Shown in pieces: positions 34,225 to 43,040 of a stretch of 54,556 nt of DNA. The notes under the pieces were generated by a model. That model was not told the DNA's origin, did not search any database, and worked only from the letters and a program-made list of their open reading frames with translations. How positions within the stretch are numbered: position 1 is the stretch's first letter; each line of letters starts with the position of its first letter. The DNA comes from Streptomyces sp. ISL-12 (GTDB taxonomy: Bacteria > Actinomycetota > Actinomycetes > Streptomycetales > Streptomycetaceae). The DNA lies in the NCBI RefSeq assembly GCF_018614415.1, contig NZ_JAGGOO010000077.1, positions 1 through 54,556 of the forward strand, written 5' to 3'. Made by a program: the position numbers and the translations under genes.

Positions 34225-34740
34225 TCAGCCGAAGTCGTTCGTGCCCGGCGTGGGACGGGTACTGACGGTCTCGTCGTACGTCGGCATGTTGGTGCCGTAG
34301 GAGGCACGGGGGTCGGGGGCGGCGCCGGGGCCGTCCCCGACGGAGTGCCCGGTGGGGTGCCCGACGGGGTGCTGGGTGCCCGCGCTCGGGCGCAGCACCG
34401 CCGGCATCACACCGGGGGTGGCCTGGACCGAGGTGTCGCCGCCGGTGCCCTCGAAGTCCCGCGAGGTCCGCTCGTCGTTCCACTCGTGCCCGTCCGCGGA
34501 CGAGCGGAGGTTGTCGCCACCGGCCTGGATGCGGGCGTGCAGGCCGTCGAGCGCGGGCTTCCAACTGTTCGCGATCTCCGTCAGGGCGGCCCCGACCGAC
34601 CAACCGGTGAGCGAGCCTCCCGCGGTCCCGGCCTCCTTCACCGCCTTGTCGGCGGGGCTCTTCAGGTCACGGGCGATACTGTCGCACGCTCCGCCGGAGG
34701 CACGCAGCTCGGCGGGGACGACGTCGATGGTCCGGGGCAT
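34225..34740 (-). CDS. WXG100-like T7SS target with [DE]FG tail
   Basis: A 171-aa protein. Residues 1-95 are two helices around a Gly-rich turn (GTAGGSLTGWSVGAALTEIA, then SWKPALDGLHARIQAGGDNL), the pattern of ESX secretion-target proteins. Residues 95-171 are a disordered Pro/Thr/Gly tail ending PGTNDFG, like EsxB. It lies downstream of the lipoprotein and hydrolase genes on the same strand. Probably secreted, alone or as partner of the hydrolase; inference. Confidence 0.75.
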   Translation of the reverse strand: MPRTIDVVPAELRASGGACDSIARDLKSPADKAVKEAGTAGGSLTGWSVGAALTEIANSWKPALDGLHARIQAGGDNLRSSADGHEWNDERTSRDFEGTGGDTSVQATPGVMPAVLRPSAGTQHPVGHPTGHSVGDGPGAAPDPRASYGTNMPTYDETVSTRPTPGTNDFG

Positions 34741-34780
34741 GTCGGATCCTCTCCGGTGGACAGATGCTCGTTTCGGGCCG

Positions 34781-35377
34781 TCAGAACTGCTGCTGGGTCA
34801 CGCCGGGAGGCAACAGGCAGGGCGTACGGACGGAGAAGGAGAGCCGTTGCGGCTTGTCCTTGCCGGAACCGACGGTGTCGGCCATGACCCGGTAGGAACT
34901 CTTCTTGTCCCGTGCGCTGAACACGGCCGACTTGTAGGCGCTCTGGAACTCCCGGTACGAGGTCACCTCGTACCCCTGCCCGGTCAGCTCCCGGCGGAGC
35001 GTCCGCACGACCCGCGAGTGCTCCGTGACAGGGGCGTCCGAGTAGACGTAGTAGAAGAGGCTGTACCGACCGTCCTGGGCGACTTCGTCGTCCTTCCCGA
35101 CGCACGCTTCGAAGTTCACTTCCGCCGTCGACGGCGTGAGCTCCACATCGGTGATCCGGGCCATGTACGCCGTGTAGTCCTCCGCCCACTTCACCGCGGC
35201 GTCCTTGTCCACGCGGGGCAGCGGAACGTTCTTCTGGTCGTCGTCGCTCTGAGACACACAGGCTCCAGTCGAAAGCAGGATCGCGCAGACAGCGATGACC
35301 GCGCCGAGTGAGGGACTACAGTCCCGGAACGATGTAGCCCTCCGGCGGGAGGTCGCCGCCCTCCTTGGGAACCTCAT
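34781..35377 (-). CDS. Lipoprotein, unknown function
   Basis: A 198-aa protein. The ATG at 35377 is supported by GGAAGG six bases upstream; no ATG or GTG lies closer to the signal peptide. The result is an unusually long basic N-region (about 28 residues) before the hydrophobic core and lipobox (AVCAILLSTGAC). The mature part is a small alpha/beta domain (VKWAEDYTAYMARITDVEL ... PQRLSFSVRTPCLLPPG) with two further Cys residues. It overlaps the upstream hydrolase gene by 62 bases in another frame. It may be the immunity or anchoring partner of that effector. Confidence 0.75.
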   Translation of the reverse strand: MRFPRRAATSRRRATSFRDCSPSLGAVIAVCAILLSTGACVSQSDDDQKNVPLPRVDKDAAVKWAEDYTAYMARITDVELTPSTAEVNFEACVGKDDEVAQDGRYSLFYYVYSDAPVTEHSRVVRTLRRELTGQGYEVTSYREFQSAYKSAVFSARDKKSSYRVMADTVGSGKDKPQRLSFSVRTPCLLPPGVTQQQF

Positions 35378-36977
35378 CGGGCGCCTTCCCCGCGATGATC
35401 CTTCCCTGGTTGTCGAGGGAGTCGCTGCCCTCGTCCCAATAGCCGCTGTGCCCGTGGGTGTCGACTGCGAAGTTGTTGCCACCGAAGCCTCCGAGCATCG
35501 GGTCACGGCCGAGGGTGTAGTCGGACAGGTGGTTGATGACGGGGTCGTCCTCGGCTCCGCCGATCCACACGTGCTCCGGGTCCATCTGGAGGTCTGCCGC
35601 CTCGTCCACCGTCATCCCCGGACTGCCCACCACCACGACGTCGTCGGCGCCCAGGCCGGCACCTCCCGCCGCGGCCGCGCCGACGACGGTCGAGCCGTAG
35701 CTGTGCCCGAGCACGGTCGTGTGACTGGGCGACCCGTCGTGAGCGGCCCGCGTACCGGCCACGAACTGACGGAGATCCGGAGCCGCGTCCTCGGCCCGCC
35801 CCGTTCCGCCCACGCTGTTGAAGTCGGTCGCCGAAGCCTCGGGAGCGTCGTAGCCGAGCCAGGTGACCATCGCCACGCTCTCCCCGTCGGACCTGGCCTC
35901 CGCCGCCGACTGCAGGGTGCCGATGCGCGCGACCTGCCCGGGCACACTCTCCATGTTCGTGTTCGTCCCCGGCACCAGGATTCCCGTGTGCGCGGCGGTG
36001 TCCGGGTTGCCCATGGCGATGATGGCCCGGCCGTCGTCCTTCGAGTCGTAACCGAGGAGGTACAGCTCCTTCCCCTTGGGCGCGCTGTCGGACTCCTCGA
36101 GCCGGTCGTTGAGCACCGTGAGGTTGTTCAGCCGTCGGTTGACCGTCTCGGTGCTCTCTCCCGGGAAGTTCTCCGCGTAATTCCCCTCCCGGAGAGCGTT
36201 GAGCTCCTGGGCGACGGCCGTGCGGTTCGCGTCGTCGCGCACGTCCGTCGGCAGACCGTCGGTCGCGCCGATCTCCTTCGGATAGAGCGTGGTGTAGGTC
36301 TGACGCTCCTCAGGGCTGAGCGCGTCCCACCACTTTGCCGCCGCCTTCGGATCGTCGTCCGGTATCTGCGGGGGCTGCACACCGATCGCGTTCATCGCGT
36401 TCTTGGCGTCCTGTGCGGACTCCGCTGCCGCGTCATGGCTGAACGGGTCGGTGAGGATGTCACCGTTCAGCTCACCGAGGGCCTTCGCCCCGTCGTTGCT
36501 GGCCTTGTGCGCGTCGGCCAGCGCCTCGTCGATGGCCGCCCGGTACTCCCCGAGCAGACCGCTGCGGTCGGCGATGATCGCCTGCGCGTCAGGGTCCTGG
36601 CGCGGCAGGTCATCGGTCGTCGGATCGCTGACCCAGCCGTCGTCGTCCACGCGGAAGTGGTCCTGCTCCGCCCGCCGCACCGCGGAGCGCAACTTCGTCC
36701 GGGCCTGCTCCATCCAGAACTTGGTGGTCTCGAGCACGGAGGCGATGGCCATGGCTTCCGTCTCGACCACACCGATCCGCGACTCGACGTCCTCGAGATA
36801 GAACAGCGCCGCGTCGGCGTCGTCGCCCTTCCAGGACTGGTGCAGCGGCCCGGTGACCTGCCGGCGGTGGCGGTCGGTGAGCGAGTCCGTGGTCGTCGAC
36901 AGCGTACGCCACGACTTGGCCGCGGCCTCCAGATCGGAGAAGTCCTGCTTCATCAGCCGACTGAAGTCAGAGGCCAT
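35316..36977 (-). CDS. WXG-fused alpha/beta hydrolase (DUF1023 type), likely T7SS effector
   Basis: A 553-aa protein. The ATG at 36977 gives MASDFSRLMKQDF. Residues 1-170 are a long helical WXG-like module with SWKGDDADA near residue 51. Residues about 270-553 are an alpha/beta-hydrolase of the DUF1023 (Abhydrolase_8) type with nucleophile elbow GHSYG (Ser426) after the strand TTVLGHSYG, and a likely acid/His near the C-terminus (DTHGHSGYW). Such hydrolases are common next to WXG genes in actinobacteria, and their substrates are unknown. A possible promoter is TTGATC (37120-37115) and TAGGGT (37095-37090) with 19-base spacing. Confidence 0.87.
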   Translation of the reverse strand: MASDFSRLMKQDFSDLEAAAKSWRTLSTTTDSLTDRHRRQVTGPLHQSWKGDDADAALFYLEDVESRIGVVETEAMAIASVLETTKFWMEQARTKLRSAVRRAEQDHFRVDDDGWVSDPTTDDLPRQDPDAQAIIADRSGLLGEYRAAIDEALADAHKASNDGAKALGELNGDILTDPFSHDAAAESAQDAKNAMNAIGVQPPQIPDDDPKAAAKWWDALSPEERQTYTTLYPKEIGATDGLPTDVRDDANRTAVAQELNALREGNYAENFPGESTETVNRRLNNLTVLNDRLEESDSAPKGKELYLLGYDSKDDGRAIIAMGNPDTAAHTGILVPGTNTNMESVPGQVARIGTLQSAAEARSDGESVAMVTWLGYDAPEASATDFNSVGGTGRAEDAAPDLRQFVAGTRAAHDGSPSHTTVLGHSYGSTVVGAAAAGGAGLGADDVVVVGSPGMTVDEAADLQMDPEHVWIGGAEDDPVINHLSDYTLGRDPMLGGFGGNNFAVDTHGHSGYWDEGSDSLDNQGRIIAGKAPDEVPKEGGDLPPEGYIVPGL

Positions 36978-37232
36978 GGCGGCGCCCCCTACCCGACCAG
37001 CCGAGACGCCCCGCACGGCATGCCGAGCCAACACACACAGACATCAGGCAACCCCCGTTGCTATGAATCAGCCATGCATTCGAGGGATCACCCTAGCCGA
37101 CGTCACACTTCTTGGATCAAGGCTGTGGAAGGCGGTCCCTCCACTTGAGACACCGCAGCACGTCACCACTGGCAACGGCCAGTGCCCCCGCACCAGTTGG
37201 GCCCACTCCGACCCAGACCCCTTCCCCTCGCT

Positions 37233-37544
37233 TCACTGCCCCTGATACGGCGGCTGCTGGACGTACGGATTCCCGCCCTGCGGACCCTGCCCCGGCGTCT
37301 GCGGGTAGCCCTGCGGAGGAGCGGCAGGGTACGGGGGCTGCCCAGCCGCGTGCGGGGCTTGCGGAGACGGGTACCCGGCCTGGGGAGCCGTGTAGCCGCC
37401 CATGTTCTGTGGATACGGCACGCCACCGGGGCCGGCCGGGCCCACACCGGAGTCACGGCGCCGCCGCAGCACCGCGAGGACGACGACGGTGGCAACCACG
37501 GCGCAGAGGGCGAGCAAGCCCACCACAAGGACGATCCCTCCCAT
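37233..37544 (-). CDS. Small single-pass Pro-rich membrane protein
   Basis: A 103-aa protein. Residues 3-27 form one membrane helix, followed by the stop-transfer RRRRD and a Pro/Gln/Tyr/Gly-rich tail (PYPQNMGGYTAPQAGYPSP...). The layout closely resembles the C-terminal end of the mycosin encoded at 41654 (membrane helix, RSRRGR, Pro/Gln tail). Function unknown. Confidence 0.7.
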   Translation of the reverse strand: MGGIVLVVGLLALCAVVATVVVLAVLRRRRDSGVGPAGPGGVPYPQNMGGYTAPQAGYPSPQAPHAAGQPPYPAAPPQGYPQTPGQGPQGGNPYVQQPPYQGQ

Positions 37545-37701
37545 GAGGGCATCCCCTTCCTACGTTCGACATCGGGGTCAATTCACACTCGCATGCACGA
37601 CCGCACCGCACGTACACCTCGGCGCGACCGCGCCCAAGTATCCACGTCGCGCGAACCCCCGTCCGGGACACCGCCCCTGACGCCCTGCTTCGAGGACCAC
37701 G

Positions 37702-38259
37702 TCACACCTTGAGCGTCTTCCCGTCCACTCGCCGGGCGGACATCACCACGCGTCCACCAGAGCGCGCGAGGACTCCTCCGCGCTCCAACCGGCCCGCGAA
37801 CCAGTCCGCCCCCGTCAGCGCCTTGGACCGTGGCCTGCGCAGGCGCCACGTACTCACGGTCATGGCAGACGTTGCGAGTGCCTCTCCGTCATCACCGACC
37901 ACACGGAGAACCACGGCCGTCCCCTGAGCGGTTCTGGTCTCGTCATCAGGGTCAACATGACAGCGCTGCCACGGGTACGACTCCAGCACACGTCCGACCG
38001 AGATCGTCCACCTCAACCGCCTCGCCGGGGCGACGAGCAGAAACGCTCCAGGAATCGTCAGAAACGACGCGAGACCCTCCACCAACTGCTCATCGGTCTC
38101 GACCGTGGTCGCCACCACCACCAGGGCCAACCACACACCGACCCGCCAGCACACACTGAGCACCGCCAGCCGACGCGAACGCTGATACGTACGCCGCGTC
38201 ACCGGGTCATCGAGCGCACAGGCACCCACAGGAGCAGTGACGTCCGCCTTCACATCCAA
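37702..38259 (-). CDS. Membrane protein, unknown function
   Basis: A 185-aa protein. Two adjacent hydrophobic helices (about residues 31-51 and 61-79) are followed by a cytoplasmic-type domain with WTISVGRVLESYPWQRCHVD and a basic C-terminus. The helix pair plus small domain recalls the unknown membrane protein at 31730, without clear homology. No family assigned. Confidence 0.68.
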   Translation of the reverse strand: MDVKADVTAPVGACALDDPVTRRTYQRSRRLAVLSVCWRVGVWLALVVVATTVETDEQLVEGLASFLTIPGAFLLVAPARRLRWTISVGRVLESYPWQRCHVDPDDETRTAQGTAVVLRVVGDDGEALATSAMTVSTWRLRRPRSKALTGADWFAGRLERGGVLARSGGRVVMSARRVDGKTLKV

Positions 38260-38718
38260 CCCTTCTCGTCCATCCCGGCTCCCGCCTTTCCTCGGGCTGC
38301 GACTCGCGCGCCGAGACCGACCTTCGCAAAGGGCGAGCGATCCGTCATGTCACTCCGCGGCGCGGTACCACACTCCATCGAAGAGCCGCGATGAGCACAC
38401 TGCTGAGTTCTATCCCCCAACCGACAGTCCATAGTTGAGGAATCCAACTCGCAGGGATGGTCCGCTGCACCAAGAGTGACTCCTCGGTGGGAGCGGACCA
38501 CACCGCCCGCTTGGGCACAGGCCGCCTCTCCGATCTCCTTAACGGTCCCTTGTCTCGAAACGACTGTCAAGACCGGCAACACAACTGAACCCACATTCCA
38601 CCAAGCTGGGCAGATACTTCAGCAGCTTTATTGAGTCATGAACCCAAGTCCTTACGGATCCCAATCGTAGCATTCTCAGTGTCTACGGTAGCACTCCTTT
38701 TAGCTCTATGCGAACTCA
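38260..38718. other. Intergenic region at composition boundary
   Basis: 459 bases without a credible gene. It holds an inverted repeat (38459-38466 with 38492-38499, plus partial inner pairing), which is a plausible terminator for the minus-strand gene ending at 38719. From about 38570 upward the sequence is noticeably richer in A and T than the DNA to the left, marking the left edge of the low-GC block. Confidence 0.5.
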
Positions 38719-40068
38719 TTAATCAGGCCTCGCGGGGGTGTCTGTATTCAAGCCATAGCCGGGAGTCGCACTTTCCAGGTTTCGCCGCACGCGAAGTCTC
38801 CCTCGCCTCCGCCCCACCATAACTGACATTACGGACGCGCCGGCGAGAACAACCGTCGCGACGTCACTCACCCCGAAGGAGACGGTACTCAGAAGTACGA
38901 TGCCAAGTAGAAGCGCCGCCAGAAAAGTGGAATTAGCACTCGCCTCCACTGAGGAAGCAGGGTGTAGGGCGCGGGGCACGCCGACTACTGGGAGCTCCTG
39001 GTCTGTTGAGACACGTGCGCTGACCGGCAGATCGATTGAAGCGTCCGAAGACTCAACCCATCCGGCCACATAACGCTGTCCATCCAGAAGCAGTACGGCA
39101 TGACCGACTGAATTCGCATACGGGAGCTGCCGAGTGGGCCGCCGCCAGTAGACGTGGCCACAGGCACCCGCGAGCTGGTGCACCAAGGGGAGCGGGTCGA
39201 TGATGTCATCCAGATACAGGCGCAGGCCACCGAACTCCGCGCTCGTCAGGCTGATACAGGGCTTGGGGTGCTGGGCCACCGACGCAGACGCCGGCCGCTC
39301 ATCGCGGGCCGTCCCCACACCAGTAACGGAGACGGGCAGTGCATGGAGCGTTCCTTGTTGCAGAGAACGACGGAGGCCTGCCACGGGATCAGAACGCCAG
39401 CGACCGAACAGAGTAAAGAACCAGCAGGCTGCAAGACATGCCAGGCTCAAGAAGATGGTCCAAAAGTCTGCCCGCCCACCGATCATTTCATCGATCGACT
39501 GGCGATCCCCGACAAATACCCCCAAGTCAGGAGATGAAGGAGAATAGAGTATCCAGATCTCTTCTCCCGCTTTTGGCTTTTCGTTCGAGGTCAATTCGAC
39601 CTCAGTGACTTGGGGCCCTCGGTCAAACGGCACAGACACCAACACGGTGGAAGTGTAATGCCCGGTTCGCTGGCTCCTTACGTACTCCGAGGAGATGACT
39701 TTCTCGATCTCGGACGTACGCATCGCCGAACCCGCGTCAACAATCTCCCAAGCAGCGGGCCTCAAAGACAGCGACGCATAAGCAACCATGAACGTGAGTA
39801 CCACCCAGGCCCAGGACAGAAATCTGACCCATCCGTTACGTTGGCTCACCCACCAATATCTACCCCCCAAACCAGAGCCGCCAGCGGAACGGCCGCGGAG
39901 CGTGAGGATCCCACCGCCAGCAGCTACTGCTGCCATCGTAAAGCAGGTAATGAGATCCCACCTGGGCGGCCGAGCGGAGGGCTGGATCAGAACAGCGGCA
40001 CCCACAGCCGCAAGACTAAGGCCCAGCAGAACCAAGCAGCGGACCAGGGTGCTGGACCGTGTCATCAT
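38719..40068 (-). CDS. Membrane protein of the low-GC cassette
   Basis: A 449-aa protein. Hydrophobic helices lie at about residues 9-28, 37-57, 82-101, 205-222 and 388-425. Between the third and fourth is a predicted extracellular beta-rich region with DUF3592-like features (YTSTVLVSVPFDRGPQVTEV then GEEIWILYSPSSPDLGVF). The start ATG overlaps the stop of the WXG gene at 40065 (ATGA); a second ATG follows at once. Third gene of the 41569-38719 cassette, so perhaps the immunity or anchoring member. Confidence 0.78.
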   Translation of the reverse strand: MMTRSSTLVRCLVLLGLSLAAVGAAVLIQPSARPPRWDLITCFTMAAVAAGGGILTLRGRSAGGSGLGGRYWWVSQRNGWVRFLSWAWVVLTFMVAYASLSLRPAAWEIVDAGSAMRTSEIEKVISSEYVRSQRTGHYTSTVLVSVPFDRGPQVTEVELTSNEKPKAGEEIWILYSPSSPDLGVFVGDRQSIDEMIGGRADFWTIFLSLACLAACWFFTLFGRWRSDPVAGLRRSLQQGTLHALPVSVTGVGTARDERPASASVAQHPKPCISLTSAEFGGLRLYLDDIIDPLPLVHQLAGACGHVYWRRPTRQLPYANSVGHAVLLLDGQRYVAGWVESSDASIDLPVSARVSTDQELPVVGVPRALHPASSVEASANSTFLAALLLGIVLLSTVSFGVSDVATVVLAGASVMSVMVGRRRGRLRVRRNLESATPGYGLNTDTPARPD

Positions 40069-41225
40069 CCGAACTCTTCCTCAAGGCTGCGCTGATTACG
40101 GCCGAACGACGTCTTAGGCTCGACCGTGCCTTTCTGTTCGTCGTTCCCGTCGCTCGCAGCTAGCTCTCCTCCTGCGCCCGCCAATCCGGCGCCCACACCA
40201 CCAGCGGGCACCTCAATTGCAAAATCAGGATTCTGGCCACGCTCCCCATATCGGGACGCATCCCAACCTTCCGAAACGGGGATGCTATCCCGGTAGTGTC
40301 CAGCACCGCCGACCACTGCTCCCCCGAGCGCCCCACCTGCCGCGTTGATCAGAGCATTTTTACCCCACTCGGGATCCTCGTTTGTGGTGAGTGCCGTATT
40401 GCCATCCACAGCAAGCCCACCGGCCACATTACCGACCATCCCACCGGATACGTTCTCGGTAAGGCTCTTGGAAACTTGACTCGGTGGAGTTTCCAGGTTG
40501 TCCATGAACTTGCCGACTCTGCCAGCTGCTGTGGCACCCGAAGGGGTGCCGACGGCTGCGGCAAGCCCTCCCTGCCAAGTCGCTTCCCACACCGTTGCCC
40601 CATCGACGTCCTGACCGGAGAGCCCGGCTCCGAGCAGCGTTCCACCGGTATTGCCAGCCCAGTTGACGAAAAAGCTTGCAGCCAGCTTCGTCATCTTTCC
40701 AGCCTGCTGATACGCACGGATTGCTGTAGCGATACGCCGGAGCAGCGTACCAAGGCGGGCTGAAATACGGACCGCCTGCGCAGCTAGCCGAGTAACATTG
40801 GCGGCGGCAGCACCGCCTGCGACGCCGAAGCTCACAAAAGAAAGAGCCACGCCCACGCCGATCGAGACACCAATTTCGGCGTAAATTGCATGAATCTCGT
40901 CGTTGACGGTCTCGATTTCATCGGCTACTTCATCCAGTTGCTTAGCAATGTCGTCGTACTCTTCGACTCCTTCCTCAACTGCGGCTTTGACTTTACGCCA
41001 ATGATCTCTAAACGCTTCCGCTGCTTCGCCGCGCCAAGTGTGGCCGACTGTGTTCTCGACATTTCTGTCGAGGGCGTTAAGCAGTCCGCTCGGGCCAGCC
41101 ACATCGGCTTTGAGTTGCCGCCAAGCCTTCGCGGCCTGCCTCAACTCGTCCGGCCGACCACCGGGGTTCACGATTTCAAGCCCGAGCTCAATGATTTCCT
41201 CTGCGCCGGACTCCTTGCCACTCAT
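40065..41225 (-). CDS. Large WXG-type T7SS substrate (386 aa)
   Basis: Residues 1-125 form a WXG100-like helical hairpin with HTWRGEAAEAF (W-R-G) near residue 63. A glycine/alanine-rich hydrophobic stretch follows (about 118-150). The middle is Gly-rich with repeated GG-containing segments (GGTLLGAGLSG, GGALGGAVVGGAG), like glycine-zipper regions of pore-type or membrane-inserting toxins. The tail ends RSLEEEFG. Start and stop overlap both neighbours by four bases (ATGA at each end), so the three genes are tightly coupled. Confidence 0.83.
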   Translation of the reverse strand: MSGKESGAEEIIELGLEIVNPGGRPDELRQAAKAWRQLKADVAGPSGLLNALDRNVENTVGHTWRGEAAEAFRDHWRKVKAAVEEGVEEYDDIAKQLDEVADEIETVNDEIHAIYAEIGVSIGVGVALSFVSFGVAGGAAAANVTRLAAQAVRISARLGTLLRRIATAIRAYQQAGKMTKLAASFFVNWAGNTGGTLLGAGLSGQDVDGATVWEATWQGGLAAAVGTPSGATAAGRVGKFMDNLETPPSQVSKSLTENVSGGMVGNVAGGLAVDGNTALTTNEDPEWGKNALINAAGGALGGAVVGGAGHYRDSIPVSEGWDASRYGERGQNPDFAIEVPAGGVGAGLAGAGGELAASDGNDEQKGTVEPKTSFGRNQRSLEEEFG

Positions 41226-41569
41226 GCGCCACCTCCGGAGCCCCTACCGAAGAGCACAGCGGTCTCGCCGTCATTCACTTCGGTATTTTGGCTGACCTTC
41301 CTCAGGGCGTCAGCAATGACATCCAGATGCTCGTACACTGCCTTCATGGCAGAAGCTGCGGTCGTCGAGTACTCGATATACGCGTTTCTGATCTCGTCCG
41401 ATTCCGTAAGAAGCCCAAAGCCATCAGAGATCGCCTCTTCCCCGGTCTCGTTTTCGAACTTCTTAAGATAGGCCCGCAGATCGTAAGCCTGAAGCTCAAA
41501 GTCTTTGGCGAGACCTTTGCCTGCTCCATCTGCGTAGTACGACACACTGTCCGTCATTGACTTCCCCAT
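41222..41569 (-). CDS. EspC-like small helical partner protein
   Basis: A 115-aa protein with two helices (about residues 20-45 and 60-95) and the turn NETGEEAISDGFGLL, similar in plan to the small proteins at 30407 and 44513. There is no canonical WXG. First gene of a minus-strand cassette with the WXG protein at 40065 and the membrane protein at 38719. Probably the heterodimer partner of the former. An ATG 12 bases downstream (MTDSVSYYADG) is an alternative start. Confidence 0.75.
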   Translation of the reverse strand: MGKSMTDSVSYYADGAGKGLAKDFELQAYDLRAYLKKFENETGEEAISDGFGLLTESDEIRNAYIEYSTTAASAMKAVYEHLDVIADALRKVSQNTEVNDGETAVLFGRGSGGGA

Positions 41570-41653
41570 TCATCAACTATTCTCCCGCATCAGCCAATGC
41601 AAATTGTCGATTAAGACCAGATGCGGGAGCGCTGCGCCCAATGGAAGAGCTGC

Positions 41654-42952
41654 TCAACGATCCTGCGAAGGCGGTTGTTGTGCGTGAGGATTCGGATACT
41701 GCGCGGACTGGCCTGGCGCCATCGGGTACTGCTGGTAGCTACTGCCATAAGACGGCATCCCGCCTCCGGGCCCCGGGCCTCCGCCATTACGACCGCGACG
41801 GCTCCGGACCACCGCGAAGACGATGACAGAGACGATCACAACTGTTGCGATACCACCGCCGATGACGACGACTTTGCTGGTAAAAGAGTCACCTTCCTGG
41901 GCCTGAGAGGAATTCTCGTTCTCGGACGCCCCGCTGGCGGCAGGGTCCTCCTCAAGCTGGCCGAGAGGGTTATTTTTGGGACCAACCGGGATATCCATAG
42001 TGAGTGCGGAGTAGGGTCGGACGATGCCGTAACCGTACTCTTCATTGGGGGCCGTTAGTCCCTCGTGTTGCTTCAAGGTGGCCGACTTGATCAGGCGGTT
42101 GATTACTTGGCCTGCGGAGAGTTCGGGGAATTTGGATCGAACTAGGGCAGCAGCGGCAGAAACATAAGCCGTAGCTTCCGACGTCCCGCTGGATACGCCG
42201 TACCCGTTGGACATCGTGTTGTTCGCGCCAACGATGTCGACACCGGGTGCTGTGAGTGCCAGTCCCTTTCCGGTGTTCGAGTCTGTCCAGACATTGGCAT
42301 CCTGATCAACGGCCCCAACAGATACAACCCCGGGCAGTGCCGCTGGTTCAATCACAGCAATCGACGCTTCATTGCCTGCCGCTGCAACAACTACTACGTC
42401 ATGCGCCTGCGCATAGGCGATCGCTTCACGACCATCACTCGTGGTCTTACTGCCACCGTCTGAACCGAATGACAGATTGATCACCTTAGCGCCTTGATCT
42501 ACTGCATACCGAACTGCAGGTCCCCAAGTCTCTTCTAGGTTCTTGTCCTTCCGTGTCTGCAGGGTACGCAGAGGCAAGATTTTGGCTTTCGGTGCCATCC
42601 CCATGACGCCGGAAGTACCTCCGGAGCCGTGCCCATGGCCCGCGATGATACTCGCCATCTTAGTGCCATGACCGACGAGATCCTCGTGAGCGTCCCTGCC
42701 ATCGGTGAAGTCCTTTCCCTCCAGGACCTGACCAGTTAGATCGGGGTGTGTGGCATCGACTCCAGAGTCAACTACTGCCACGGTGACGCCCGCTCCCTGT
42801 GATTTAGCCCAAACATCCTCCGCCGCAAAAGCGCTTAGGGCCCACTGCCGATCTCTGATGTAGTCTGCGGACGCAGTTGGAGCTGTAGTGAGGAGCAAAG
42901 CTCCTGTCAGTGCCACGACTCCCGTCGCAGACCAGACTTTTCTGAAACTCAT
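41654..42952 (-). CDS. mycP: Mycosin, subtilisin-like T7SS protease (copy 1)
   Basis: A 432-aa S8 serine protease. Signal peptide at 1-29; catalytic Asp62 (AVVDSGVD), His95 (GHGTKMA), oxyanion Asn194 (AAGNE) and Ser258 (SSGTSEATA). One C-terminal membrane helix (VVVIGGGIATVVIVSVIVFAVV), then RSRRGR and a Pro/Gln/Tyr-rich cytoplasmic tail. That is the MycP plan; mycosins stabilise and regulate the ESX complex. I chose the ATG at 42952 with GAGGAG seven bases upstream. Its DNA is lower in GC than the second mycosin gene at 44921, suggesting separate acquisition. Confidence 0.92.
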   Translation of the reverse strand: MSFRKVWSATGVVALTGALLLTTAPTASADYIRDRQWALSAFAAEDVWAKSQGAGVTVAVVDSGVDATHPDLTGQVLEGKDFTDGRDAHEDLVGHGTKMASIIAGHGHGSGGTSGVMGMAPKAKILPLRTLQTRKDKNLEETWGPAVRYAVDQGAKVINLSFGSDGGSKTTSDGREAIAYAQAHDVVVVAAAGNEASIAVIEPAALPGVVSVGAVDQDANVWTDSNTGKGLALTAPGVDIVGANNTMSNGYGVSSGTSEATAYVSAAAALVRSKFPELSAGQVINRLIKSATLKQHEGLTAPNEEYGYGIVRPYSALTMDIPVGPKNNPLGQLEEDPAASGASENENSSQAQEGDSFTSKVVVIGGGIATVVIVSVIVFAVVRSRRGRNGGGPGPGGGMPSYGSSYQQYPMAPGQSAQYPNPHAQQPPSQDR

Positions 42953-42996
42953 TGCCCTGCTCCTCACTCAATCACAGCTGGAGTATCCAGCCTCAA

Positions 42997-43037
42997 CACA
43001 GGCGAGCCGCACGACTGATGCGTGCGGCTCGCCTGTG
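42997..43037 (-). terminator. Hairpin terminator between WXG gene and mycosin gene
   Basis: A perfect 17-bp stem (42997-43013 with 43021-43037) and 7-base loop lie 4 bases past the stop of the gene at 43041. It would separate that gene from mycosin copy 1, which then needs its own promoter in the remaining 44 bases or relies on readthrough. Confidence 0.8.
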
Positions 43038-43040
43038 CGT

